Shown here piece after piece: positions 19,541-31,849 of a stretch of 64,000 nucleotides of DNA. Under the pieces are notes generated by a model. That model ran no database searches. It was not told where the DNA came from and worked only from the letters and a program-made list of their open reading frames with translations. Both the position numbers and the translations under genes were made by a program. The stretch's first letter is position 1, and each line of letters starts with the position of its first letter. The stretch spans positions 4,328,082 to 4,392,081 of the forward strand of contig NW_006500104.1 of the NCBI RefSeq assembly GCF_000471905.2. The letters are read 5' to 3'. The stretch is from Amborella trichopoda (Eukaryota > Streptophyta > Magnoliopsida > Amborellales > Amborellaceae).

Positions 19541-22400
19541 TAGTCATGGGCAGAGACTGAACCCTGAGGCTCAGTTGATGACGTTTTAAAGTCACCGTCG
19601 ATGACCAAATGAAACCCCCAATTCTGGTTGTATCTTTTAACACCCTCAAGAAGAACAACTTGATTCGGCCAAGGTTGAATCAAGGTGCCCAGTGTAGCCT
19701 GAATAGGAGAGGAAGGTCTTGTGATTGTGGTCCCTGGAAAAGTGGCCAAAACTGGCTGCACCCATGTTGCCAAGAGAGCAACCTTCGAAATTCAGGTTTC
19801 TCTGGCAGGGATCGGGGGACCTCCATAGGGGGGACTGGGGGATTTTAGCAGGTCTAACTTGAAGCATGGCCTGCCAATTATTTAGGATGTCTGTGGTGGT
19901 GAAACTCTTGACGGTCTCTTAGAGAGATTAAACAGGCTTCAGGAGCCTGGAAATCTTTTTTACCTCTCTCTCACAGTTCAAAAGATGTGTACGTCTTCAT
20001 CCTAGAGTGGGCGATAGGGTCTTATTCTGGTCTGACCTTTGGCTGGGACATACCCCACTAAGCCAAGCCTTCCCAACCCTCTTCGCGCTTGCCACAGTAG
20101 CTGAGGAAATGGTGCTATTTGGAGGCCGAAGAAACTGAAACCCTTCCTTCCGTAGGAATCTCACTGAAGAGGAAGCCATTCATTTCCAGACTCTTTCGGC
20201 AGCCCCACACATGACTTTCATTCCTTTTAATGGGAATGATACTCTGGTGTGGACTCTAACTCCATCTGGCCAATTCACGGTTGCCTCTTTCTATAAGAGC
20301 CTTTCTCAGCCCCCTACCTTTCCTGCCAATCCTCCATCAGCCTTGGCAAAAGTCTGGGTGACCATCGCCCCACCCAAGGTGCAAACCTTCAACTGGATTG
20401 CTGCATCCAATAGAGCACTCACGGTGGACCAACTCCAAAAGAGGGGGATCCCCATCTCCAATAGATGTTCATTGTGTTTATCTGAAGAGGAATCTAACCC
20501 TCACCTCTTCCTTCTTTGCAATGTTGCACACGACCTGTGGAGTCTGGCAGTACAGCTGTTGGTATCCAATGGGTCACTCCACCCTCAGTCAGAGCCCTTA
20601 TTTCTTATGAGCTGGATTCACAATGGCGAAAAGCTGGAAAAACTCTGTGGAAAGCTACTGTAGCTGCTACCATATGGACCATATGGGTAGAAAGAAATAA
20701 CTAAATCTTTCCAGGAATCTATCTCCAAACCCCAGCTCTCTTTCACAAGGTTACCTCTTTGGCCTCTTTCTAGGCTTCAAATCATAAGACGTTCTCGGGT
20801 CTTCGAAGGAACCTTTTCCCTAGTCAATGGAAAGATATTCTTTACCACCAACCAAGAAAGGCAATTAGACATAACAACTGGCAACCTCCACCTGCAGGTT
20901 GCATCAAATTAAACTTTGATGGTTGTTCGATTGAGAATCCTGGCCCGGCTGGTGCTGGGGGAGTTTTTAGAGATAACCACCGGGAAATTCTCTTAACGTA
21001 TTCCGAGCACCTCAGTACTGGTGACTCCCAATACGCAAAGGCTATGGCTTTGCTACTGGGGTTGAAAAAGTTCGACCCCTCTTGGGGACCACACCTTATA
21101 GTGGAAGGAGACTCCCAAAATATTATCTCTTGGGCAGGTGGGAAGACCCCTCCCCCATGGCAACTAACCAACATTTTTGATGAAATTACTCACATTTGCA
21201 GGGATATGGACGTCTCCTAGAAACATACCTGGAGGACATCCAAAGAGCTCGCATATCTCATGGCGAAAGGGGGAGCTAGAATCCAAGAGGAAGAAAACGC
21301 CAGGTCCCACTCCTTTTTTGTCACGGACCACAGGCACACTTCATAGCTTCCCTGGTTTTTGTTTAATTTTTTGGACAATCCTTGTAAACATTCTAAATGG
21401 GCGAGTATTATAAGCCTTTTTTTTTTCTTTTTGTCTATGGTTCACTGATGTTTCTTTTACCAAGAGCCACCCTTAGTGGGGCCTCTCGCTCTTTTCCCAT
21501 TGTAACCATTACTGTCTCAGTAAGGCAATGTTAACGTTCTTCAAAAAAAAAACAGGACTCCCTACCTTCGAAAATTCTAGCATTCCTTTCAATCAATAGC
21601 GTCCAAAAGATGGCTGCCATAGAGGCACGCCAAAGGAAGGTTCCAGCTGAAGAATAAGGGGGGGAAGTAGAAGGCTTGGAAAAGGTGCGGCAAAGATTGG
21701 GGTAGAACCCAAGGCCAATGAAAATTTTGTAGTGATTCACCCCATAAATTACCAGCCAATTCACAATGTAAAAATAGGTGGTCGTTGGTCTCTGCAGCTG
21801 ATTTACACGTTACACATCGACTTCAGATTGGCATTCATCTTCACTATAAGTAATCTACTGTGAGGGCTTTCTTGAGGATCACAATTCAGCTAAGGGTTTG
21901 GATTTTGGGAGGGACTTGAGTCTGCCAAGCTCTCCATGCAATGGTTGCAGGAGAAAGGTTGGAATGGGGTGGTTGGTGTAGAATACCATAGAAAGAGAAT
22001 ACTGATAAATACCCCGGAGGTTGATGGGGACCAAATGATCTTGTCTGGGCACCCGCAAGGAGGTGTGTTGTTTAGAGGGGAGCTGTGAGGGAGGCTGTCA
22101 TCAAGTTCGTGAACTTGCTCTTCTAAGTTGCGGCACCAAACTTTCGACACCCTTCAGAAAGAATCAAAGGATTATGCAATCAAAGCTTCCCAGTTGTTGG
22201 ACAGGATGAAGAGGGATTGGATGTAGTTTGGAGAGGAGCATCCCCCAGCCATAGATTCGACCAAAATTTAGCCTCTCGCAACCCTCCCACCCCCCACGCG
22301 TGCCAATGGGAAATTTGGGGGGAGGGTAGGGGTGTTGTTAGTTCGAAATGAATGTTTCCCTTGAAGAGGTTAAGGCTTGCCATGATGGACCATCAGGTAT
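19540..22400 (-). mobile_element. L1-type LINE fragment, minus strand, split by a later LINE
   Basis: Two parts on the minus strand. 21557-22400 carries the pre-zinc region (AKFWSNLWLGDAPLQ, DKIIWSPSTSGVFISI), zf-RVT remnants and WTLLIERNARIFEGRES. 19540-19936 carries RNase H (RNLNFEGCSLGN, then NQVVLLEGVKRYNQNWGFHLVIDGD). Joined across the inserted LINE and one copy of the 7-bp duplication, the frame continues as FEGRESCLISLRDRQEF, matching the layout of the relative at 26300-27312. Stops and frameshifts show it is dead. No poly(A) end is seen at 19540. Confidence 0.8.
19937..21549 (+). mobile_element. Younger L1-type LINE, plus strand, nested in the previous one
   Basis: 5'-truncated. It starts in the pre-zinc region (GDRVLFWSDLWLGHTPLSQAF, about 20010-20080). 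At 20211-20663 a 150-codon frame reads TLVWTLTPSGQFTVASFYKSL, then the zf-RVT pattern PPKVQTFNWIAASNRALTVDQLQKRG, CSLCLSEEESNPHLFLLC. RNase H follows at 20895-21200 (IKLNFDGCSIENPGPAGAGG, LIVEGDSQNIISW). It ends 'aacgttcttc' plus an A-run. The 7-mer aaacagg stands at both edges (19930-19936 and 21550-21556), the likely target duplication. A few stops break the frames. Confidence 0.85.
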
Positions 22401-24050
22401 CCCAGGGTCTTGAATTAACAGTGGCACTGGGGAGCCAAGACAGGTGAATGTGTTATTTGTGCCTCACCACAACCTGCCTTAAGTGATTTTCCTTTGTGGC
22501 AAGCCACCACCACTTCCCAAGCGAGCACTTCTTTTTTGATAGATAAGTATACTAAAGGGGAACGATAGTATCAATTATGTTGCACCACTAGGGCTTTAAA
22601 TACTGAGATATGCATCACAAAAAGGAAGAAGATAAAGGCCATAATGAAACAAAACCGAGGGGCTGCAAATGCATCTTCTACATGAGTGATCCCTCCATGC
22701 AAATTTCTGTAACATTGCTTTGCGTTGTCAAAGTTTGGTCATTTTGTGTCATTATGGTTTCATTTTCTTTTCGTTATGGAAATAACTAGTTAGCATAGAC
22801 TACAGCCCACTAAATACTTATAGTGGAAGTCCTGTCTGCTAAGTCCTAAATCCTAATCCTATTTGGCTCTAGTTGGAATGACTCGTTCAATTGTTTGCAC
22901 GTACAAACACAGTTATCAAGGTCAGGATATAAACTAAGTTACAACCTACCGCACCTTAAGCTAAGGTAAGGAATACAGTGTATACTATACACAAGTGATA
23001 GACCAAATGACTTATAATCAACTTACAATGGCCCCTCGCATAGAATGCAGAGTTATTCAACATGACAACATAGCAAAGCCAATAGCAGCAGTCACTCCTG
23101 AGAAGCATCAATGTCAGACTGCACATTGTTGAATAGTGCGCATTTCCACCGCACATCCTCAATGCCAAAGCCGTCGGCTGATTTGTCTGGCACAATAAAA
23201 ATGAAGTGCTGAAGTTTCAAAAAATGTTGCGGTAGATGGTCGGATATGGAAAGACAGCAATTTCTTTTCAGCTAACTGCTTGTGAAGAGCCTAAGAGCAC
23301 CAAAGTGCTTAGAAATCAGCATCTTAGCTTTTGAAAACAACTAAATGCACATCCTTGCAATGGGAAGAATAAACCAAATTCTGATCACTTACACAATACA
23401 CCTTAACATGAAAATTTATAACGGCCAAATCTTAATAGTGACACACACCATTAAGGCATTGTCATCATTACGTATTCGTTTGTTAGAGCATACCCCTACA
23501 TTAGTTCTATTAAATGTCACAAATCAGGCCATGGAAGCTAATCAAGAGCATAGTAATCCATACGAACAGAATACATGATAATGTCAATGATATGTATATG
23601 CCTCCTCGGTTAACTCTCCAGAAGAAATACATGTTGAATATCAACCCCATAACAATGTGCTAAAGTGAAGACATCTTTTTAGTGTACACCATACTCAATA
23701 AAAATAGCACGAAAGATTGTGTTCTTTTAGATTTTGGCTTAGGCTTCATTTCGGACTGCTGACTTAGGCGCTAATGCATCAAGTGGTATTGCATTAGTGG
23801 CAGCAGCCCAATGTGGCAATACAGTCTAAATGGAAAGACGGGGACACGTTTCCAATTAGAATTCAAAATGCCATTTATTTGCAGCATTTTTGCATGCTTG
23901 CTCAAATGGGTTTGGAACATGGGAAACCACACCCTGTTGACTGCCAACACTTTCTCAATTAACTGGGCCACAATGCATTACTAGCCATTTCCTCAATGAA
24001 GCATTGTTGTTTTTTATATATTGATGATCTGAATGCATTTTAAAATAAGT
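22400..24050. other. Intergenic, no gene seen
   Basis: Mixed-composition unique sequence. 22400-22530 may still belong to the minus-strand LINE, but I see no clear domain. The rest shows only short frames without family features. Confidence 0.35.
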
Positions 24051-24051
24051 T

Positions 24052-24240
24052 GAAATTTGATTCATAAGCCATAAATTAGAGTAATGTATTCAACCTATAA
24101 CATAGATAACTGAATGTAAAATATCCATCCCACAGTATAAGAGTGCACACTTTAAGTAGGAATTTGATTAATAAGCCATAAATTAAACTATTTTATTCAA
24201 CATAAACCATAAATGAATGTAAAACATCCATTCAACGGCA
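24052..24240 (+). repeat. Tandem duplication of about 112 bp
   Basis: 'aagccataaattaga' with 'tgaatgtaaaatatccat' at 24066-24130 recurs as 'aagccataaattaaa' with 'tgaatgtaaaacatccat' at 24174-24232. The two diverged copies lie in the same direction. Confidence 0.65.
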
Positions 24241-24386
24241 TGAGCGAGAGCGGGAGAGAGAAAATGTACCCTACAATTCCTTTTATCATAATAAATTTAA
24301 CGAGTTTATGTCTTGAAAGGGAGAAAGTATAGCATGCATACCATGTGGATTCTTGAAGGGGCACACATACCCGTATAAGGGCCACA

Positions 24387-24677
24387 AAATCGATTTCATT
24401 TTTTATTTTTTATTTTCTATTTTATATTTTTTATACAAATTGTATTCACCTGAAAATTGGGTATGTATGCATCTTTAGGGGAACACCCAGTAAAAACCCA
24501 CAAATAATTCAATAAAAAATTCACCAAAATACCCCTAAAGTCAAGGGTATTTTGGTCCTTTTTATTTCAATTATTTTTTATTTTTATTGGGTGTGCCCCA
24601 TAAAGATGATGCACACCCCAATTTTCTTATAAACAAAATTTGTAGAAAAAAATAAAAATAAAAATAAAAATCAATTT
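24387..24677. mobile_element. MITE with inverted repeats of about 100 bp (291 bp)
   Basis: Left arm: aaatcgattt, T/A-rich run, 'acaaattgtattcacctg', 'aaaattgggtatgtatgc', 'atctttaggggaacaccc'. The right arm on the minus strand repeats this: aaattgattt, T/A-rich run, 'acaaattttgtttataag', 'aaaattggggtgtgcatc', 'atctttatggggcacaccc'. It is nearly all arm with a short centre, so it would fold into one long hairpin. I could not fix the target duplication or the superfamily. Confidence 0.7.
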
Positions 24678-26295
24678 GACGCCCTCAGATGGTCCCATAT
24701 CCAATCTGAATTGTTGCAGGGAGGTTGCGAACCCTCCATGCAACCACATCATGTGGATGCTATATCATCCCCTTGGAAAAAGGACTTATGGATTACCCAT
24801 AATTCCTTCCTTGTCTTCTTGGTAACATCACATTTTAGGAAAAACTTTAGGGCTAAGGAATCCTCTCATATGACCTTAAAAGGGATAAAAATGTGGTTAT
24901 ACTTCAAGAGAGTAAGTTTCCAACTCTCCCTTATAAGACGGTTCTGTTCAACTGTACGGTACTACAAAATTTCTTGTCTTTAACTTTACTATTGCACCAT
25001 CCTACCCTCTCACTACTTGACATGCTGGTATTTGCGACTTGTTTCAGGCCTGTAACACATTCCATGTACACCCATATAATTTTGTATAAATGGAGGTGAA
25101 GGCAAACAATGCTGATCACTCGCGGCATCTAAGTCACTATTTTACTATATTTTATGAATTTTTATAAGGGAAAACTCTTAAAAACACCTATAGGCGATTT
25201 TGAAAAGTGTTTCGCCCCGCCACGGACATGCATGTCAGTGGTGGTTTATTGAACGAAGCCGCAACAGACGGCACGTGGTCTGTGGCAGTTTCCACATATT
25301 TTTTGACCGCCATGGACATGCTAGGTCTGCAGCAGTCTTTAATCCTCGCCGTCCAAAAAAATCAAACGGCACCATGCCTATGGATGAAAACACTGTTCAT
25401 TTTCTCCCATAGGCGTTGCGTAGTGGCTTCCTTTTATAAGCTTCAAAATCTCATTAACTCTCTTTGGTATATCTCTTCTATTGACTGTGTGAAAAGAGGG
25501 CTGTTTGATGTAAAAGCTGCCTTATCTCTCTCCATAATCGAGTCATCTAAGATTATAAATCCCTCTATCTCTGTCTTCTCTCTTCTAAAACATAACATCT
25601 TTCATTTTTTTTTCTTTTTTTTAATTGTATTTCATTTATCAAAATGATTGTATTTCATTTTAACAAAATGATTTACAATATATATCAGACTACATATATA
25701 CTCTCTGTACATTACAAACATGTTACCAAAACTCTGATTTAGACACCCCTTCTCAAGTAAGTGTGTCTACCTCTTCACCTTTGAGTAAAATATGGTTAAA
25801 GGAAGGTTTTAAGCCCTTTGTAAGTGCCCAAATTTCTTAAAAGATACTTGTGCAGATACCAAGGATCTTCTCCTTCCCACTTCCCGAAGTTATGACATTG
25901 TTGGAATTCCGCTCAATCACCAGTGATTTCCATCTAGGAACCATATTTCTACACCTTAGCAACAGCCACCAAGACTATGCCTCATTACACTCAATTTTTT
26001 GGAGGTTCCAAGAAATTCAAAAGAATCTTGCCATTTTGATCCACAAAATGCCACTCGCAACTGCCCAATTGGATCTCCCATTTGAATTGCCATTGAAATT
26101 AAGCTTCACTAGCATTCTCATGGGAAACCCACTTTCGTATTTACTCGCTTTGGGTGCCTTTGCTCTCGAGATCTCCTTCCTCTATATCTCAAGATCCAAC
26201 ATCAAGAACCCCCCAAAATTCCCCCTTTTTTTTATGTGTTGATGAAAATTGTATAACTATACCAAAAAATACAACGTAAGTGGTTGGCCCACAAG
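24678..26295. other. Intergenic, no recognised gene
   Basis: Contains open frames of 146 (25207-25647) and 130 codons (25850-26242) on the plus strand. Neither shows a domain I recognise, and the first ends in a T-rich run. I regard them as chance frames. Confidence 0.35.
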
Positions 26296-26299
26296 AAGG

Positions 26300-27312
26300 C
26301 TATAAAGTAAGGGCACGTCCAAAATAAATGGTGCTTGGGAGGTACACTCTATACATCATGAAATAACCAAAAAACCACATGCCAAAAATGTGGGACAAGC
26401 TCAAAAACTTGCTGGTACCATCCCACCACTTGGTCTCATTATAGCTCCTTCTTATGCAAGTGCGTGCCCTAGAGTTGGCCTCGCACCACGTATGTCGAAA
26501 GGACACAAATATGCCTGCACAGGAAAGAGATGTAATCAAGCCACCAAGGGCAGGTGGAAACAGCTGAAGACCAAGAACTGATGTTTTGAGTCCCCCTCAC
26601 CTACTAGTGAATCCCCCCATTCTTGATCAAATTTCTCTATACCTTCTAAGATAGGTACTGCCCCCACCAAAGTGGAATCAGCAAAGCCAATGTCACCAGA
26701 GTACAAGAGGAGGGTATCGCCTAAGATATTCGCAAAATAAAACTCCAAAACCAGCTGGGCCCGGGCTGCCTAGGGAGCAACCATCGAAATTGAGCTTCTT
26801 CTTGTCAACTTTGGAGGATCTCCAAAAGGAGGACTGGGCAACACGTGCCCGATTTAAGGTCAAAAGGTTGTGCCAACTGCCAGGAAATTGTAGTTCAGAA
26901 GCCTTTGAAGTTTTGGCGATTTTCAGTTAGGAAGTAGGGGTTGGCCTCCCTACCCTCAAATATCCTCAGGCTTTTCTTTCAGTCCAAAGCACCCAAAGGA
27001 TTGCTTCCATTGACAAATGCAAAGAAAGATGCCTGCTGCCAAGAAATGAGGCGAATAAAAGGCTTGGAAGAGCTGAAGGATTGACTGTGGGACCACCTAT
27101 TTCCAACCAAAACTATTGAGCAACTCGGACCAGAGTCGTGAGGCCACCTCACAGTGTAGAAATAGGTGGGGGTTGGATTCTTCCACAGACTTGCACATAA
27201 GGCACCTACTGGGAATGGGTAAGCCTCTACACTGCAATTTGTCCACTGCGGGGGTCTGCAAAAGGATAGCTAACCAGTTGAATTCAAACTCACAATATGA
27301 ATTAAAATACAC
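26300..27312 (-). mobile_element. L1-type LINE fragment (zf-RVT and RNase H), decayed
   Basis: 27097-27312 on minus reads NWLAILLQTPAVDKLQCRGLPIPSRCLMCKSVEESNPHLFLHC, the zf-RVT pattern. 26536-26830 holds RNase H (LNFDGCSLGSPGPAG, DSTLVGAVPILEGIEKFDQEW). 26300-26500 matches the C-terminal end (EANSRARTC). It is the same subfamily as the LINEs at 19.5-22.4 kb. Truncated at both ends and broken by frameshifts. Confidence 0.8.
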
Positions 27313-27340
27313 TTAGGAATTTTAACAGAAGTATGAATCA

Positions 27341-29419
27341 TCATTATAGCCTTTTCCCGATTTACTGGGGTCGGCTACACGAATCCTGGTCCGTCATTCT
27401 GCTCTATTTAAGGCCATACCTTCAGTGAGACCATAAATCCCCATATCTTTTTAGACTACTTCCAATCACGTCCTTTTGGGCCTACCCCTTGCCCTTTTCA
27501 ATCCTTCCACTTGAATTAACTCATACCTCCTGATAGGTGTTGTACTGGATCGACGCCACACATGGCCAGCCCACTTAAGTCCACTCTCTCTCATCTTATC
27601 GCCCATCGGTGCCATACCTAAATATTCTCGAATGGATTCATTTCAGATTATATCCCTTTTTGTCTTGCCACTCATCCATCTCAACATCTTCATCTCCGCT
27701 ACACTCATTATATAGGTATATTGTTTTTTTGTCCACCCAACATTCTACCCCAATGGTTTAAAAAACGGATCGGTGCCCCGGATCGGGTACCCCAAAAACC
27801 CATCCGGATCGATGAATCGGTGATCCGGATCACGAATCGACCGAATCGGTCGGATTAAGCTCTAAAAAAAATCCAAAAAAATTATTAAAATTCATTATAA
27901 ATGTTGTTTTTTAAGAATCCAATAAGAAATCGAAGTACTACATAATTAATTTTTATTTTTTTATCAATATGTGAATATTACGATGTTTTTTCCTTGTATG
28001 AACTTATTTTAACCATTTAATTTACGTCACAAAAAAAAAAAATCATAAAATTATCATGGATGGAGTATATAATCATACATGGACTACAATAAAGAATGGT
28101 TTAAATCGATGAAAAATGACCACCAAAACTCGAATTGGTGGAAAACATTATATACTGAAATTGAAATTGTTGGTTTAAATTTTATAATTATTTTATTATA
28201 CAAATAATAACAAATCCAACCTTTTATTTTTTTGACAAGAAATACTTGTTGTATTACCTTTGATCTTTTTTTTTGACAAAAACATTTTATTCCTTATGAC
28301 AATAATCTTTTATTTTGACAACAAAAAGAAATTTTGTTGGACCACTTCTTTTTTCTTTTTTTCTTTTTATAAGAACCATTTTTTTTTTTATAAAAACCTT
28401 TTATTTTTTTGTATAAAAAAATTATTTTGTAAAAGAAAATTTTTATTTTTTTGTGAGGGAAGGATGGAACTTAGCTAGGAGTTGATCCCGCGACGTCCAA
28501 AGCAATAATAAACGGCGTGCTAACCACCACGTCAAACGTTCATTTGTGATATTGGTAGGCCACTTAATAATTATATTATATCTCTTTCTCAGCTATTACC
28601 TTACCACAATTATCTCACATCGAACCCACAGAAAAAGCTTCGTGAGAATAAATCCTATTATACTAATATTACCATTCGCGTGCGAAACGCATGCAGTAGT
28701 GTGGGACCTGTGATGAGGGACACGTGGCGTTTAACAGCAAATGCTCATTTTAACCCAAAAATTACAAAATTGCCTCCTTACGATTCATGATGTCATGTAC
28801 AGAACCGGGCAAACAGTATAATTCATGACGTCACCCAGCGATTTACTGTACAGAATCGTCGATTCTTCTCTAGAACTAGGCGATTCTCCATTTTACAAAA
28901 GAATCGATACGGGATGACGATTCCCGATTCGAATCGGCTGATTCCACGCCGACTCGGCGACTTTTAAAACACTGTTCCGTCCCATAAAGCAAAGTTGGTC
29001 TATAAAACTTACCCTTTCGCTTCATTGGTACGCAGCGATCACTTAAAATTCCAATTGTACATCTCCACTTCGCCCACCCAGCTCTAATTCTATGTGCGAC
29101 ATCTTCTTTAATCTCTCTATTTCTCTGGATTATAGACCCAAGGTATCGAAAGTGCAGTCTTTTTTGTACTTCATGGCCGTCAACCTTAACTACTCCCTCG
29201 TCTCTACTCCTATTATTACTAGACTTGCAATCCATATACCCTGTCTTAGTACGGCTAAGTTTAAACCTTTGAATTCTAAAGCATCCCTCCAAAGTTTTAA
29301 CTTTGTGTTGATGTCGTTTCAAGTTTCATCGATCAAAACTATGTCATTTGCGAAGAACATTCACCATGGTACCTCATCCTGTAGGTGCCTAGTAAAATTT
29401 TGCCAAAACTCATCATAAT
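27341..29419 (-). mobile_element. RTE-type LINE 3' fragment, split by a hAT-like element
   Basis: 28983-29419 on minus encodes the RTE reverse-transcriptase end: HLQDEVPW, MFFANDIVLIDET (FADD replaced by FAND), a run near KLWRDALEFKGLNL, KTGYMDC, FRYLGSIIQ, DVAHRIRAGWAKWR and LYGTE. It continues after the insertion at 27341-27742 (CWVDKKQY, MSVAEMKMLRWMSGKTK). The 14-mer agaagtatgaatca occurs exactly at 27327-27340 and 29420-29433, the target duplication. About 850 bp without the inserted element: a 5'-truncated, dead copy. Confidence 0.88.
27751..28974 (+). mobile_element. hAT-like non-autonomous element, copy A (1224 bp)
   Basis: Ends CAATGGTTTAAAA (plus) and CAGTGTTTTAAAA (minus). Subterminal sequence is rich in gatcgg/gaatcgg motifs. 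It lies inside the RTE LINE, whose YGTECW motif it splits. Flanking 8-mers ttctaccc (27743-27750) and ttccgtcc (28975-28982) agree at 5 of 8, all differences being transitions. No transposase. The T-rich interior gives only low-complexity frames. Confidence 0.8.
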
Positions 29420-29601
29420 AGAAGTATGAATCAAGAGAATATTAATTTGTGAAAATAAAATTGGGAAGCCTCATAGCACACCCTAGAGTTACCCCTTAAG
29501 AATTAGCACACCCACACCCGATTATCGAGCCAATGACGCACTCTATCCTTTGGTCTTATTGAATCCTTTGAACTGTGCAACACCTCCACAATACCCTCTA
29601 C

Positions 29602-30837
29602 CAATGTTTTAAAAGTCGCCGAGTCGGCACGGAATCGGTCAATTCGAACTGAGAATCGGTCATCCCGCGTGATTCTTATATAAAACGGAGAATCGCCCGG
29701 TTGTAGAGAAGAACCGGCTATTCTGTATAGTAAATCGCCAAGTGACATCATAAATCGCCCGGTTCTGTACACGCATGGCGTCATGAATCGTAGGGGGGCA
29801 CTTTTATAATATTTTGGGTTAAAATGAGCATTATTGTTAAACGCCATGTGTCCCTTGTCACAGGTCTCACACTACTTGCATGTGTTTCGCAGTAGTGTTT
29901 CGCACGCGATTGGTAACATTAGCAGAATAGTATTTATTCGTACGAGAGTTTTTTTGTGGGTTTCGATGTGGGATAATTGTGATAACATAATAGCTGAGAA
30001 AGAAATACAATATAATTATTAAGTGGTCTACCAAGATCACAAATGAACGTTTGACGTGGTGGTTAGCGTGTCGTTTACTGCTCTGGACGTCGTGGGATCA
30101 ACTCCTAGCTAGGTTCCATCCTTCCCTCACAAACAAATAAAAAAAATAATTTACAAAATAATTTTTTTTATACAAAAAAATAAAAGTTTTTTGTAAAAAA
30201 AAAATACGGTTCTTATAAAAAGAAAAAAAGAAAAAAGACGTGATACAACAAAATTTCTTTTTGTTGTCAAAATAAAAGATTGCTGTCATAAGAAATAAAA
30301 GGTTTTTGTCAAAAAAAAGATCAAAGGTAATACAACTAAGTATTTCTTGTCAAAAAAATAAAAGGTTGGATTTGTTATTATTTGTATAATAAAATAATTA
30401 TAAAATGTAAACCAACAATTTCAATTTTCAGTATATAATGTTTTCGGCCAATTCGAGATTTGGGTGGTCATTTTTCATCGATTTAAACCATTATTTATTA
30501 TAGTCCATGTATGATTATATACTTCACCCATGATAATTCTATGATTTTTCTTTTTTGTGATGTAAATTTAATGGTTAAAATAAGTTCATACAAGGAAAAA
30601 ACATCTTAATATTCACATATTGATGAAAAAAATGAAAATAAATAATGTAGTATCTCGATTTCTTATTGGAATCCTAAAAAACAACATTTATAATGAATTT
30701 TAATAAATTTTTTGGATTTTTTTTAAAGCTTAATCCAACCGATTCGGTCGATTCCCAATCCAGACCACCGATTCACCGATTCAAATGGGTTTTTAGGGTG
30801 CCCGATCCAGGGCACCGATCTGATTTTTAAACCATTG
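29602..30837 (-). mobile_element. hAT-like non-autonomous element, copy B (1236 bp, inverted to copy A)
   Basis: Ends CAATGTTTTAAAA and, on minus, CAATGGTTTAAAA. A perfect 8-bp target duplication ccctctac flanks it (29594-29601 and 30838-30845). Its interior is the reverse complement of copy A over almost the full length, including 'gaacgtttgacgtggtggtt' and the T-rich stretch. Confidence 0.9.
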
Positions 30838-30845
30838 CCCTCTAC

Positions 30846-31825
30846 AAACTTAGGGCTACAACCATGATTGGTCTCTTTTCAACCCTTATACCTTGGATCA
30901 TGCCACAAAGGCACAACCCTGACCTCCAGACTAGACGAGCTTACATGCCCATTTCTTAGGTAGCCCGGGTGGTCAAGCCACCTTCTTTGGACCTTGCCTA
31001 CGTTGGGTGTGTCTAGCCTAGAGAGAGGAGAGAGAGCTAGAGAGAGGGTGTGGAGAGACAAAGAGAGAGAGGTCTGAACTCAAATGGTGAGAATAAGGGG
31101 AGGACCCCTTTCATATAGGCCTCAATGGCCCTAGGGCCTACCCATCTCAATTAGGATTCAGTTTGACCAAAAGGATTACCAAGTAATCTGTTAGGTAAGA
31201 GAGAACATACCTGAAATCAACCATCATCATTTAGGTAGGAATTTAGGAGCCTTATCCCCTGAATCTTTGATCCATATCCACTCTTAGTCAAACTAGGATA
31301 AGACAATATAATATCTTTCTAGAGTTTTTTCTCTTAGAAAAAATAGCTTCTAGTAATTCAAGGTCAATATTCCAAGATTTCCTAAATATTTCAAATCTCA
31401 TCCCACACGAAATTTCCCTTAAATCTCTCTTATACATAATTTGCCACAGAAGTGGGTAGATGGGCCAATGGCCTCCCACATGGGTCCCACCTTGAAACAA
31501 CACCCTTACAAACTTTTAAAATTTCCAGAATGCCCTTGCTTAGATTTTTAATGCATAAAAACAAGTTTTAAACTGTAGAAAATATTTAAAAATCATAGGA
31601 GCATAGGAGCATATTCAAGTTGAAAACAATATTTCTGAAGTTCTTCAAAAATCCAAAACATTCTAGAAGTGGATTGGTACTAATGGGTCAAGATAAGTGG
31701 TTGTCGGGGCACTCCACCTACACTAGTAACCGTGGTCCACAACTATCTTCTCAAACCACTCCAACGGGACTCACGAACCACAATCATGCGCAAGGGCTCA
31801 TGATTGGCTCGTCAAAGCTGGTCAA
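30846..31825. other. Intergenic, no gene seen
   Basis: Mixed-composition sequence with a short GA-rich stretch (31015-31075). 29434-29601 and 30846 onward were contiguous before copy B inserted. I recognise no coding frame. Confidence 0.35.
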
Positions 31826-31849
31826 TAAATAGTAGAACCACAGTCCTAG

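Noticed and set aside
25660-25850. Possible LTR-type fragment
   Set aside because: Wording faintly resembles plant retroelement flanks, but no ends, partner or domain are visible.
25207-26242. Frames of 146 and 130 codons
   Set aside because: No recognisable domain, no splice or promoter context, and one ends in a T-rich run. Left as intergenic.
28260-30289. Phe/Lys/Tyr-rich frames in hAT copies A and B
   Set aside because: They come from T-rich low-complexity DNA in the interior of the element. Not a transposase.
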